A stretch of 64,000 nucleotides of DNA, taken from Streptomyces olindensis. Lineage in GTDB: Bacteria > Actinomycetota > Actinomycetes > Streptomycetales > Streptomycetaceae. Below the pieces are notes generated by a model, which was given only the letters and a program-made list of their open reading frames with translations, was not told the origin of the DNA and did not search any database. Location of the stretch: positions 62,001 to 126,000 of the forward strand of contig JJOH01000007.1 in assembly GCA_000696115.1 (NCBI GenBank), written 5' to 3'. Shown in pieces: positions 49,465 through 58,154 of this stretch. The position numbers and the translations under genes were made by a program. Numbering within the stretch: position 1 is the first letter of the stretch; each line of letters begins with the position of its first letter.

Positions 49465-51996
49465 ATGAGCAGCGGCTTCAGCAGCCCGGAGGGCTACGGC
49501 TCGGATCCCTTCGGAGAATTCCTCGCACGCTTCTTCGGCGGACCGCGTCCGGGTCCCCGGCAGATCGATCTCGGCCGGCTGCTCAGCCAGCCGGCCCGGG
49601 AGCTCGTCCGGGGCGCCGCCCAGTACGCCGCCGAGCACGGCAGCCGCGACCTCGACACGGAGCACCTGCTGCGGGCGGCGCTCGCCACCGAACCCACCCG
49701 GACCCTGCTCAGCAAGGCCGGCGCAAACCCCGACTCGCTGGCCTCGCAGATCGACGAACGGTCGGGCCCGGCGCAGCACAGCCCGAACGACGCGCCGCCG
49801 CCGACCGCGCTCTCCCTCACCCCGGCGGCCAAGCGGGCCCTGCTGGACGCGCACGACATGGCCCGGGCCCGCGGCTACGGCTACATCGGCCCGGAGCACG
49901 TGCTCAGCGCCCTGGCCTCGAACCCCGACTCGGCGGCCGGGCACATCCTGAACGCGGCCCGCTTCGCCCCCTCCGAGCCGCCCGAGGCACCGGAGGCACC
50001 CCAGGCCGAGCGCCCGCGCCCGACGAACACCCCCACCCTCGACAAGTACGGCCGCGACCTCACCGAGCTGGCCCGGCACGGCCGGATCGACCCGGTGATC
50101 GGCCGGGACCAGGAGATCGAGCAGACCGTCGAGGTCCTCTCCCGCCGCGGCAAGAACAACCCGGTGCTGATCGGTGACGCGGGCGTCGGCAAGACCGCCA
50201 TCGTGGAGGGGCTGGCGCAGCGCATCTCCGAGGCGGACGTGCCCGACGTGCTGATCGGGCGCCGCGTGGTCGCCCTGGACCTGACCGGTGTGGTCGCGGG
50301 CACCCGCTACCGGGGTGACTTCGAGGAGCGGATGAACAACATCGTCAGCGAGATCCGCGCCCACTCCGACCAGCTCATCATCTTCATCGACGAGCTGCAC
50401 ACGGTCGTGGGCGCCGGTGCCGGTGGCGGCGAGGGCGGGTCGATGGACGCCGGCAACATCCTCAAGCCGGCCCTCGCCCGGGGCGAGCTGCACATCGTGG
50501 GCGCCACCACGCTGGAGGAGTTCCGCCGGATCGAGAAGGACGCGGCGCTGGCCCGCCGCTTCCAGCCGATCATGGTTCCGGAGCCGACCGCCGCCGACGC
50601 GATCGAGATCCTGCGCGGCCTCCAGGACCGCTACGAGGCCCACCACCAGGTCCGCTACACCGACGAGGCGCTGGTCGCCGCCGTGGAGCTGTCGGACCGC
50701 TACCTCACCGACCGCCGGCTGCCCGACAAGGCGATCGACCTGATCGACCAGGCCGGTGCCCGGGTGCGGCTGCGGGCCCGGACCAAGGGCACCGACGTGC
50801 GGGCCCTGGAGCGGGAGCTGGAGCAGCTGACCCGGGACAAGGACCAGGCCGTCGCGGACGAGCAGTACGAGCAGGCCACCCAGTTGCGCGACCGGATCCT
50901 GGACGTCAAGCAGCGGATCACCGAGGCCGGCGGTGACGGCGAGGTCGACGAGGGCCAGGACCTGGTCGTCGGCGCCGAGGCGATCGCCGAGGTGGTGTCG
51001 CGGCAGACGGGCATCCCGGTCAGCAGCCTCACCCAGGAGGAGAAGGACCGCCTGCTGGGCCTGGAGGAGCATCTGCACCAGCGGGTGGTCGGCCAGGACG
51101 AGGCCGTCCGGGTCGTCTCCGACGCGGTGCTGCGCTCCCGCGCTGGGCTGGCGAGCCCCGACCGGCCCATCGGCAGCTTCCTGTTCCTCGGCCCGACGGG
51201 CGTCGGCAAGACCGAGCTGGCCCGGGCGCTCGCCGAGGCGCTGTTCGGCAGCGAGGACCGCATGGTCCGCCTCGACATGAGCGAGTACCAGGAGCGGCAC
51301 ACCGTCAGCCGCCTGGTCGGCGCCCCGCCCGGCTACGTCGGCCACGAGGAGGCGGGCCAGCTCACCGAGGTCGTCCGCCGCCACCCGTACTCGCTGCTCC
51401 TGCTGGACGAGGTCGAGAAGGCCCACCCGGACGTCTTCAACATCCTGCTCCAGGTCCTCGACGACGGCCGGCTGACCGACTCGCAGGGCCGGACGGTGGA
51501 CTTCGCCAACACGGTCATCGTCATGACCAGCAACCTCGGCTCCGAGGCGATCACCCGCCGGGGCGCCACGCTGGGCTTCGCGTCGGGTGGCGCCGACGCG
51601 GACGAGGAGGCCCGCCGGGAGCAGATCCTGCGCCCGCTCCGCGAGCACTTCCGGCCCGAGTTCCTCAACCGCATCGACGAGATCGTCGTGTTCCGCCAGC
51701 TCAGCACGGAACAGCTGCGCCAGATCACCGACCTCCTCCTGGACCGCACCCGCTCCCTCGTCCAGGGCAAGGGCATCACGGTGACCTTCACCGACCGGGC
51801 GGTGGACTGGCTGGCCGAGCGCGGCTACCAGCCGGAGTACGGCGCCCGCCCGCTGCGCCGCACGATCCAGCGCGAGGTGGACAACGAACTGTCACGGCTG
51901 CTGCTGGACGGCCGAGTGTCCGAAGGAGGCCGGGTGACGGTGGACGTGGAAGACGGCCACTTGGCGTTTCAGACGCAGAGTTCGGCAACGCCCTGA
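49465..51996 (+). CDS. ClpC/ClpB-like AAA+ unfoldase
   Basis: An 843-residue Hsp100 ATPase. An unusual Gly/Ser/Phe-rich N-terminal tail (residues 1-35) precedes the Clp_N double repeat (about 40-165). Two AAA modules follow, with Walker A GDAGVGKT near 238 and GPTGVGKT near 576. The middle region has a UVR-like coil ([20 protein letters not shown], about 450-480), typical of ClpC rather than ClpB. LGF in the second module (RGATLGFAS) may be the ClpP-docking loop. GGAAGG precedes ATG 49465. It is probably a stress paralogue of ClpC; no HspR HAIR repeat is visible in the 185-bp upstream gap. Confidence 0.9.
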   Translation: MSSGFSSPEGYGSDPFGEFLARFFGGPRPGPRQIDLGRLLSQPARELVRGAAQYAAEHGSRDLDTEHLLRAALATEPTRTLLSKAGANPDSLASQIDERSGPAQHSPNDAPPPTALSLTPAAKRALLDAHDMARARGYGYIGPEHVLSALASNPDSAAGHILNAARFAPSEPPEAPEAPQAERPRPTNTPTLDKYGRDLTELARHGRIDPVIGRDQEIEQTVEVLSRRGKNNPVLIGDAGVGKTAIVEGLAQRISEADVPDVLIGRRVVALDLTGVVAGTRYRGDFEERMNNIVSEIRAHSDQLIIFIDELHTVVGAGAGGGEGGSMDAGNILKPALARGELHIVGATTLEEFRRIEKDAALARRFQPIMVPEPTAADAIEILRGLQDRYEAHHQVRYTDEALVAAVELSDRYLTDRRLPDKAIDLIDQAGARVRLRARTKGTDVRALERELEQLTRDKDQAVADEQYEQATQLRDRILDVKQRITEAGGDGEVDEGQDLVVGAEAIAEVVSRQTGIPVSSLTQEEKDRLLGLEEHLHQRVVGQDEAVRVVSDAVLRSRAGLASPDRPIGSFLFLGPTGVGKTELARALAEALFGSEDRMVRLDMSEYQERHTVSRLVGAPPGYVGHEEAGQLTEVVRRHPYSLLLLDEVEKAHPDVFNILLQVLDDGRLTDSQGRTVDFANTVIVMTSNLGSEAITRRGATLGFASGGADADEEARREQILRPLREHFRPEFLNRIDEIVVFRQLSTEQLRQITDLLLDRTRSLVQGKGITVTFTDRAVDWLAERGYQPEYGARPLRRTIQREVDNELSRLLLDGRVSEGGRVTVDVEDGHLAFQTQSSATP

Positions 51997-51999
51997 ACG

Positions 52000-52062
52000 G
52001 GGCGCGGGGCTGTGCCGATGTGCGGCTCCGCCGCGCGGGCACGACCAGCCCCCACGCGCCCG
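52000..52062. repeat. Streptomyces dispersed intergenic repeat with imperfect hairpin
   Basis: Begins CGGGGCGCGGGGCTGTGCCG, contains GCGGCTCCGCCGC and ends GCACGACCAGCCCCCACGCG. The arms pair imperfectly over a long stem, and the sequence resembles an element I know to recur between Streptomyces genes. It lies between the convergent ClpC-like and gamma-glutamyltransferase genes and may also terminate transcription. Confidence 0.6.
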
Positions 52063-52075
52063 CTGACGAAAACTG

Positions 52076-53875
52076 TCAACGCACCGCCCGCACCACCATC
52101 GCCGATCCCCCACCACGCCGTACCGTCTCAGCGGCTGCCAGCCACTTCCCACCCGGCAACCGCTGCACCCCCGTAGCCGCCCCGATCTCCGGGTTCGCCT
52201 TGAACGAGTGCCCGATCGCCTCCAACTGCCGCCTCACGTCGGCATCGAGCCCCGGCTCCAGCTCCGTCTGCGCGGCATTGCGCTGACTGGCCCGGGGCGC
52301 CGCGATCGCGTCGACGAGCGGCAGCCCCCGGTCGAGGAACCCGGTGAGCGTCTGCAGCACGGTCGTGATGATCGTCGCCCCGCCCGGCGACCCCAGGGCC
52401 ACCACGGGCCTGTCGTGCCGGTCGAGAACGATCGTCGGCGACATCGAGGACCGCGGCCGCTTCCCCGGCCCCGGCAGGTTCGGGTCGTGCACGGCCGGGT
52501 TCGCCGGGGTGAAGGAGAAGTCCGTCAGCTCGTTGTTGAGGATGAACCCCCGTCCGGGCACGGTGATCCCGCTGCCACCGGTCTGTTCGATGGTGAGGGT
52601 GTAGGAGACGACGTTCCCCCACTTGTCGGCCACGGTCAGATGCGTGGTGCTGTCGCCCTCGTAGGTCGTGGGGGCGGCCGTACCGCCGGAGTCGCACGCC
52701 TTCGGGTCGCGCGGATCACCCGGCGCCACGGGACTCGTGAGCACCGCGTCGTCCTTGATGAGGCACTCCCGCGAGTCGGCGAACCGCTGCGAGAGCAGTT
52801 CCTTCGTCGGCACGTCCTCGAAGGCCGGGTCTCCGACCCACCGCCCCCGGTCCGCGAACGCGATCCGGCTCGCCTCGATGTACCGGTGCAGGTACTCCGC
52901 CTCGCTCGCCTTCGACAGGTCGGTCCGCTCCAGGATGTTGAGCGCCTCGCCGACCGTCGTGCCTCCGGAGGAGGAGGGCGCCATGGAGTAGACGCCGAGG
53001 CCCCGGTAGGAGGTCCGGGTCGGCGCCTGGAGCTTGGTGCGGTACGCCGCCAGGTCCCGCGGGGACAGGTCGCCCGGGCGGGCGTTCCAGCCCGAACCCG
53101 GGTCCACCGGCGGCTTGTTGACCGTATCGACGACGTCCCGCCCGAGCGGGCCGTGGTAGAGCGTCCCGACGCCCTTGCGGCCCAACTCGGCGTAGGTGCG
53201 GGCGAGATCGGGGTTCTTGAAGGTGGAGCCCACGACCGGCAGCCGCCCGCCCGGCAGGAACAGTTCCGCGGTGTCCGGGAAGTAGCGGAAGCGGGTCTCG
53301 TTGGACGCGGTCTGCGCCCGGAACGTCTCGTCGACCGTGAAGCCGTCGCGGGCGAGCCGCTCGGCCGGCTTCAGGACACTGGAGAGGCGCTTGCTGCCCC
53401 AGCGGTCGAGCGCCGTCTGCCAGGTGGCGGGCGTGCCGGGCGTGCCGACGCTCAGGCCGCTGCTGACGGCTTCGGCGAAGGGGACGGGCTTGCCGTTCTC
53501 CACGAACAGGTTCGCGTCGGCGCTCAGCGGGGCGGTCTCGCGGCCGTCGATGGTGCGCACCGTGCGGGACTTGGCGTCGTAGTAGACGAAGTAGCCGCCT
53601 CCGCCGATGCCGGCGGAGTAGGGCTCGGTGACGCCGAGAGCGGCGGCCGTGGCGACGGCCGCGTCGACGGCGTTGCCGCCCTTCCTCAGGACCTCGATCC
53701 CGGCGGCGGAGGCGTCCGGGTCGACGCTGGAGACGGCACCGCCGTAGCCGACGGCCAGGGGGGTCTTCTCACCGCCCGGGCTCTGCGCGGCGGGTGGCGC
53801 CGCCGCCCCCACCGAAGCCACCACGGCGGCCGAAACCGCCAGGACCGTCAGATTCCGTGCGACAGGGCGACGCAT
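52076..53875 (-). CDS. ggt: Secreted gamma-glutamyltransferase
   Basis: A 599-residue exported GGT. A signal peptide (RRPVARNLTVLAVSAAVVAS to about residue 30) is followed by the large subunit with GGNAVDAAVATAAALGVTEP and IDGRETAP. The autoprocessing and catalytic Thr is in GDSTTHLTVADKWGNVVSYT, and the small subunit carries SSMSPTIV and GSPGGATIITTV. GGAGG lies 5 bases before ATG 53875; GTG 53881 is less likely. It degrades extracellular glutathione and gamma-glutamyl peptides. It is only distantly similar to the cytoplasmic paralogue at 34-36 kb. Confidence 0.93.
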   Translation of the reverse strand: MRRPVARNLTVLAVSAAVVASVGAAAPPAAQSPGGEKTPLAVGYGGAVSSVDPDASAAGIEVLRKGGNAVDAAVATAAALGVTEPYSAGIGGGGYFVYYDAKSRTVRTIDGRETAPLSADANLFVENGKPVPFAEAVSSGLSVGTPGTPATWQTALDRWGSKRLSSVLKPAERLARDGFTVDETFRAQTASNETRFRYFPDTAELFLPGGRLPVVGSTFKNPDLARTYAELGRKGVGTLYHGPLGRDVVDTVNKPPVDPGSGWNARPGDLSPRDLAAYRTKLQAPTRTSYRGLGVYSMAPSSSGGTTVGEALNILERTDLSKASEAEYLHRYIEASRIAFADRGRWVGDPAFEDVPTKELLSQRFADSRECLIKDDAVLTSPVAPGDPRDPKACDSGGTAAPTTYEGDSTTHLTVADKWGNVVSYTLTIEQTGGSGITVPGRGFILNNELTDFSFTPANPAVHDPNLPGPGKRPRSSMSPTIVLDRHDRPVVALGSPGGATIITTVLQTLTGFLDRGLPLVDAIAAPRASQRNAAQTELEPGLDADVRRQLEAIGHSFKANPEIGAATGVQRLPGGKWLAAAETVRRGGGSAMVVRAVR

Positions 53876-53979
53876 CCGCACCTCCAGTCAAAGGCCGTCC
53901 GCGCAGCTTAATTCATGGCCATGCCCTCGTCAGGAACGCGCCGAACGCGTGTCCGCTCGGCCCGCTACCATGCGCGCCC

Positions 53980-54735
53980 ATGAATGACGACGTGCGCAAC
54001 ATCGTCCTGGGCGTGATAGCGGCGGGCATCAGTGCCGCGCTCGGCTGGGTGGCCCGCACCTACCTGTGGCGGCGCAGGCTCCGCCGCAAGCAGGCGTTCT
54101 TCGGGCTGCCCGACAACTCCGAGTCGCTGCTGGTGGTGAACCGGGGCGCCGGCGGTCCCGAGTTCGCGGTGATGCGCTACGACGTGTTCGCACTGCTCGA
54201 ACTCGCGGCGCTGATCAAGGACTGCAACGCGCACGCCCAGATCCTGCCGCACGACACGGCCCGTCAGGGCTTCGGCGAACGCACCGAGTTCTGTGTGGGC
54301 GGCCCGGCCTCGAACCGCCGGATGGCGGCCCATCTGTCCTCCCTGCTGCCGGGCGTGCGCGTGAACGTCGACGCCGAACCGGGCCCGGACCGGGGATCGT
54401 TCCTGGTGGGTTCCGAGCGGTACCGCGTGGAGAACGGCAAGGAGGAGTACGCGCTGCTCGCCCGGCTCACCGCGGAGCGCAGTCAGAACACCCGTCCGGT
54501 GTTCCTCTTCTGCGGGCAGACGTCGATCACCAACCAGGCCACCACCCGCTACCTCGCCCGCCACCACGAACGGCTGGCCCGCAAGTACGGCAACACCTCC
54601 TTCGTCCTACTGCTCAAGGTGATCAACTCGCAGGCCTACGGTCCGGACGTCGTCGAGCTGGTGGAGGACGTGACGCGCGCGGCGCAGACGGCGCCGTCCG
54701 CCGCCTCTCCACGCACTACGCACCGTGCCTCCTGA
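53980..54735 (+). CDS. Membrane-anchored protein of unknown function
   Basis: A 251-residue protein with a single N-terminal helix (about 7-28, IVLGVIAAGISAALGWVART) followed by basic RRRLRRKQ, so the bulk should be cytoplasmic. The domain contains ESLLVVNRGAGGPEFAVMRY, FALLELAALIKDC and VFLFCGQTSITNQATTRYLA (a Rossmann-like end). Similar proteins are scattered in Streptomyces without known role; a secreted-content sensor or enzyme-like fold cannot be proved. ATG 53980 is chosen; an ATG at 53970 is out of frame. It is divergent from the gamma-glutamyltransferase gene. Confidence 0.75.
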   Translation: MNDDVRNIVLGVIAAGISAALGWVARTYLWRRRLRRKQAFFGLPDNSESLLVVNRGAGGPEFAVMRYDVFALLELAALIKDCNAHAQILPHDTARQGFGERTEFCVGGPASNRRMAAHLSSLLPGVRVNVDAEPGPDRGSFLVGSERYRVENGKEEYALLARLTAERSQNTRPVFLFCGQTSITNQATTRYLARHHERLARKYGNTSFVLLLKVINSQAYGPDVVELVEDVTRAAQTAPSAASPRTTHRAS

Positions 54736-54757
54736 GTTCCTCCACTTCTCAACAATC

Positions 54758-54822
54758 GTTACCGCCACGTAACTTACCGGTGGGTTACCCCTGGTAAGGG
54801 GGCGAGGTTACCGTTCGGTCAC
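54758..54822. promoter_or_regulatory. Cluster of GTTAC/GTAAC boxes (GlnR- or PhoP-like)
   Basis: GTTAC-N6-GTAAC at 54758-54773, GTTAC-N5-GTAAG at 54784-54798 and GTTAC-N6-GTCAC at 54807-54822. The core TTACC occurs at 54759, 54774, 54785 and 54808, with GGTAA at 54793. The first and third fit the GlnR half-site layout gTnAC-n6-GnnAC. They lie 30-95 bp upstream of the secreted hydrolase. Confidence 0.5.
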
Positions 54823-54850
54823 TTTGCACTGACACGAGTGAGGAGTGACC

Positions 54851-56419
54851 GTGGGACCCCACCGCAAGGCCCTGCGCACCACCGCCGTAGGCGCCGTCTC
54901 GGCGACCCTGGTCGCCGGCACCGCCCTCGGAATCGCCCCCACCGCCCAGGCGGCACCGCACCCCGTCCGCTTCGTCGACATCACCGGCGACGGCGGCACC
55001 GTCCTCAAGGCCAACGTCGTCACCCCGTCCGGCTCCGACGGCACGCGCCGCTACCCGCTGCTCGTCCTGCCCACGAGCTGGGGCCTGCCCCAGCTCGAAT
55101 ACCTGGCCCAGGCCCAGCAGCTCGCCGACTCCGGGTACGTCGTGGTCACGTACAACGTGCGCGGATTCTGGCAGTCGGGCGGCGAGATAGAAGTGGCGGG
55201 CCCACCCGACGTCGCCGACGCCTCGAAGGTCATCGACTGGGCGCTCGCCCACACCCCCTCCGACGCCCGGCGCGTCGGCATGGCGGGCGTCTCCTACGGC
55301 GCCGGCATCAGCCTGCTCACCGCCGCGCACGACAAGCGGGTCAGGGCCGTCGCCTCCCTCAGCGGCTGGGCCGACCTGATCGGCTCGATCTACGCCGGCC
55401 GCACCCAGCACGTCCAGGCGGCCGCCCTGCTGGACGGCGCGAGCATCGTCACCGGCCGGCAGAGCGCCGAACTCCGGCAGGTCTTCGACGACTTCTACGG
55501 CTCCAACCTCGCGAAGGAGCCGGAGCTCGTCGCCTGGGGGAAGAAACGTTCCGCTGTGACGTACGTCGACCAGATCAACCGGAACGGCGCGGCGATCATG
55601 CTCGCCAACGCCTGGGGCGACTCGGTCTTCCCTCCCAACCAGTACGCCGACTTCTACGAGAAGCTGACCGGCCCGAAGCGGCTGGAGATGCGCCCCGGAG
55701 ACCACGCCACCGCCGAGCTGACCGGCCTGTTCGGGCTGCCCAACGACGTGTGGAAGGACACCGAGCGCTGGTTCGACCACCATCTGCGGGGCGAGGACAA
55801 CGGCATCGACCGCGAGCAGCCGGTCCAGCTCAAGTCCCGCGCCTCAGGCGGCTACGAGGGCTACCCGGACTGGAAGTCGGTCGGCGCGGACGCCCGGAAG
55901 ATCGCCCTCGCGGGCTCGAAGACCATCCGCGCGAACGTGAACTCGGGTGCGGACGGCGGCGTCGTCTTCCTGTCCAGCATCCTCGACCAGGTGGCCCAGC
56001 TGCCGCCGATGGCCTCGATCCCGCTGCTCCCCCGGCGCTGGGCCGCCGTGTGGCAGTCGGAGAAGTACGCCACCGCCCAACAGGTGCGCGGCACGGCCAG
56101 GTTGCACACGACCCTCACCCCGACCAAGGAGAGCGGCACCCTCGTCGCCTACCTGTACGACGTGGGGCCGCTCGGCCTCGGCAAGCTGGTCTCCCACGCG
56201 CCGTACACCTTCCACGGGCGCACCCCCGGGAAGCCGTTCGGCGTCGACCTGGAGCTGTACTCCACGGCCTACGACGTCCCGGCCGGGCATCGCCTCGCCC
56301 TGGTCGTCGACACGGTCGACCCGCTCTACATCGAGCACAACCCGTCCGGCGCGCAGCTGACCTTCTCCTCGCCGGTGAACGACCCGTCGTACGTGTCGGT
56401 TCCGCTGCGCGAGCAGTGA
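54851..56419 (+). CDS. Secreted CocE/S15-type alpha/beta hydrolase (X-Pro dipeptidyl-peptidase-like)
   Basis: A 522-residue exported hydrolase. A signal peptide (HRKALRTTAVGAVSATLVAG to PTAQAAP) precedes the S15 domain with GVSYGAG (nucleophile Ser near 149), NAWGDSVFP (acid Asp) and RPGDHATAE (His). A C-terminal galactose-binding-like beta-sandwich follows (LHTTLTPTKESGTLVAYLYD onward). Family members include cocaine esterase and Xaa-Pro dipeptidyl peptidases; the substrate is unknown. GTG 54851 has AGGAG 5 bases upstream; GTG 54845 is less well placed. Boxes upstream suggest nutrient regulation. Confidence 0.85.
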   Translation: MGPHRKALRTTAVGAVSATLVAGTALGIAPTAQAAPHPVRFVDITGDGGTVLKANVVTPSGSDGTRRYPLLVLPTSWGLPQLEYLAQAQQLADSGYVVVTYNVRGFWQSGGEIEVAGPPDVADASKVIDWALAHTPSDARRVGMAGVSYGAGISLLTAAHDKRVRAVASLSGWADLIGSIYAGRTQHVQAAALLDGASIVTGRQSAELRQVFDDFYGSNLAKEPELVAWGKKRSAVTYVDQINRNGAAIMLANAWGDSVFPPNQYADFYEKLTGPKRLEMRPGDHATAELTGLFGLPNDVWKDTERWFDHHLRGEDNGIDREQPVQLKSRASGGYEGYPDWKSVGADARKIALAGSKTIRANVNSGADGGVVFLSSILDQVAQLPPMASIPLLPRRWAAVWQSEKYATAQQVRGTARLHTTLTPTKESGTLVAYLYDVGPLGLGKLVSHAPYTFHGRTPGKPFGVDLELYSTAYDVPAGHRLALVVDTVDPLYIEHNPSGAQLTFSSPVNDPSYVSVPLREQ

Positions 56420-56643
56420 TCTCCGGCTGCCGCCGGACGGGCCTGGCCGATGTGAACCGCCGCCCCCGTGGCCGTGGCGGGCCATGGGGGCCGCACCCGG
56501 TGGGAACGCCCCGCGGACCGGGCGCGCGGTCAGCTCATCCCGGGCGGGATCGGCGGATTCTGGCGAAGTCCCCCTCTCCGACAGGGATGAAGGGCACATC
56601 GTAGTCGAGGTCCGATGCGATGAGCCGTCCGGTGCCCGCCCGT

Positions 56644-57387
56644 TCAGTGCTTGAGGATCTTGGAGAGGAAGTCCTTGGCGCGGTCGCTGCTGGGGTTGGT
56701 GAAGAACTCGTCGGGGGTGCGGTCCTCGACGATCCGGCCGTCGGCCATGAAGACGACGCGGTTGGCGGCCGAGCGGGCGAAGCCCATCTCGTGCGTGACG
56801 ACGATCATGGTCATGCCCTCGCGGGCGAGCTGTTTCATGACCTCCAGCACCTCGTTGATCATCTCCGGGTCGAGGGCCGAGGTCGGCTCGTCGAAGAGCA
56901 TCGCCTTGGGCTCCATGGCCAGGGCGCGGGCGATGGCCACACGCTGCTGCTGACCGCCGGAGAGCTGCGCCGGGTACTTGTCCGCCTGGTCGGCGACACC
57001 GACCCGGTCGAGGAGTTCCCGGGAGCGTTTGTCGGCGTCCTCCTTCCGGCGCCCGCGGACCTTCACCTGCCCCAGGGAGACGTTCTGCAGGACGGTCTTG
57101 TGGGCGAAGAGGTTGAACGACTGGAAGACCATGCCGACGTCGGCGCGCAGCCGGGCCAGGGCCTTGCCCTCCTCCGGGAGGGGCTGCCCGTCGAGGACGA
57201 TCTGTCCGGACTCGATGGTCTCCAGCCGGTTGATCGCCCGGCACAGGGTGGACTTCCCCGACCCCGACGGACCGATGACCACGACCACCTCCCCCCGGCC
57301 GACGGTGAGGTCGATGTCCCGCAGGACATGCAGCTCCCCGAAGTGTTTGTTGACGTCACGCAGCTCGATCAGCGGATCGACGGCCAT
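56644..57387 (-). CDS. Polar amino-acid ABC transporter ATP-binding protein (GluA/GlnQ type), orphan
   Basis: A 247-residue ATPase subunit. Walker A is GPSGSGKST (about 39-47), the Q-loop FQSFNLF, the signature LSGGQQQR (about 141), Walker [13 protein letters not shown] and the switch His in VVTHEMG. This subfamily energises import of glutamate, glutamine or arginine. Normally binding-protein and permease genes follow; here the 224 bp downstream (56420-56643) hold none. A 40-codon frame just after its stop, ending VGEGDFARIRRSRPG, belongs to nothing I recognise. It must partner permeases elsewhere or is left over from a partial deletion. Confidence 0.9.
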   Translation of the reverse strand: MAVDPLIELRDVNKHFGELHVLRDIDLTVGRGEVVVVIGPSGSGKSTLCRAINRLETIESGQIVLDGQPLPEEGKALARLRADVGMVFQSFNLFAHKTVLQNVSLGQVKVRGRRKEDADKRSRELLDRVGVADQADKYPAQLSGGQQQRVAIARALAMEPKAMLFDEPTSALDPEMINEVLEVMKQLAREGMTMIVVTHEMGFARSAANRVVFMADGRIVEDRTPDEFFTNPSSDRAKDFLSKILKH

Positions 57388-57527
57388 GCTCAGCCCTACT
57401 CACTCTCAGCTGTGTGGTGGTTGCCGCAACGTATCCAGGCAAGATCGAAGTGGGACGGCGACACGCACTTTTCGATCATTAGCCGTATTTACATCGGACT
57501 TTGGGCCAAAGGTTCTGGCCATGGGGG

Positions 57528-57935
57528 TCACGCCTCCGCGACTTCGGCGTACAGCTGCGACAGTTCCGGCACCCCGTTCGCGGCCCATTCGTGCCCGGAG
57601 TCCACGACGTCGAACTCCCGGCCGGAGGCCAGCCGCACGACGGGCTGCCCGTCGGACCGGATCTCCCAGGCGGCTCCCGGGACGGTGCGCACGATGACGG
57701 TGCCCAGGTAGAGCCCGGCGTCGTTGCCGAGCCAGGGCAGGATCTCGTCGTCGTCCCGCCAGCGCGGCACGAGCTGGTCCAGCGCCTCCAGCGAGTCCGC
57801 CGAGTCGTCCAGGCGGACCCCCGCCCGGGACGCCTGGGAGCGGAGCAGTTCACACTCGGCGAGGAGGTCCGCGATGCCCGCCGGATCGGGGAACCCCACC
57901 TTCTGGCGCCGGTTGCCCAGGAAAGGGATGTTCAT
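57528..57935 (-). CDS. Small hypothetical protein (DUF6278-like)
   Basis: A 135-residue acidic soluble protein starting MNIPFLGNRRQKVGF, with ESLEALDQL-like helical content and strands YLGTVIVRTV and WEIRSDGQPVVRLASGREF. It resembles a short actinobacterial family I recall as DUF6278, of unknown function. ATG 57935. It lies between the orphan ABC ATPase (same strand) and the divergent SGNH hydrolase, with no shared regulatory sequence visible. Confidence 0.7.
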   Translation of the reverse strand: MNIPFLGNRRQKVGFPDPAGIADLLAECELLRSQASRAGVRLDDSADSLEALDQLVPRWRDDDEILPWLGNDAGLYLGTVIVRTVPGAAWEIRSDGQPVVRLASGREFDVVDSGHEWAANGVPELSQLYAEVAEA

Positions 57936-58154
57936 ACGTCCAGCGTGTCATTCGTACCGCCGTACGCACCACAGGGCGCGCGGACCGGGGCGACGGTCGA
58001 GTTCACGCCGTGTTCGCCCGCGGCTCGTTGACGAGTCCCCGCCGTCTCCCTAACTTCACCGTGCGCCTTGCGTACCGGCGGTCGTTGAGCTCTCTGTTCC
58101 GTCCCTGCGTTGTGTGGTGTCGCGTCGTGTCTCGATGAGCGGGAGGAGTCGGCC

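Noticed and set aside
56560..56643. Short frame ending VGEGDFARIRRSRPG as a gene after the ABC ATPase
   Set aside because: No start codon with ribosome site, no family match; left unannotated.
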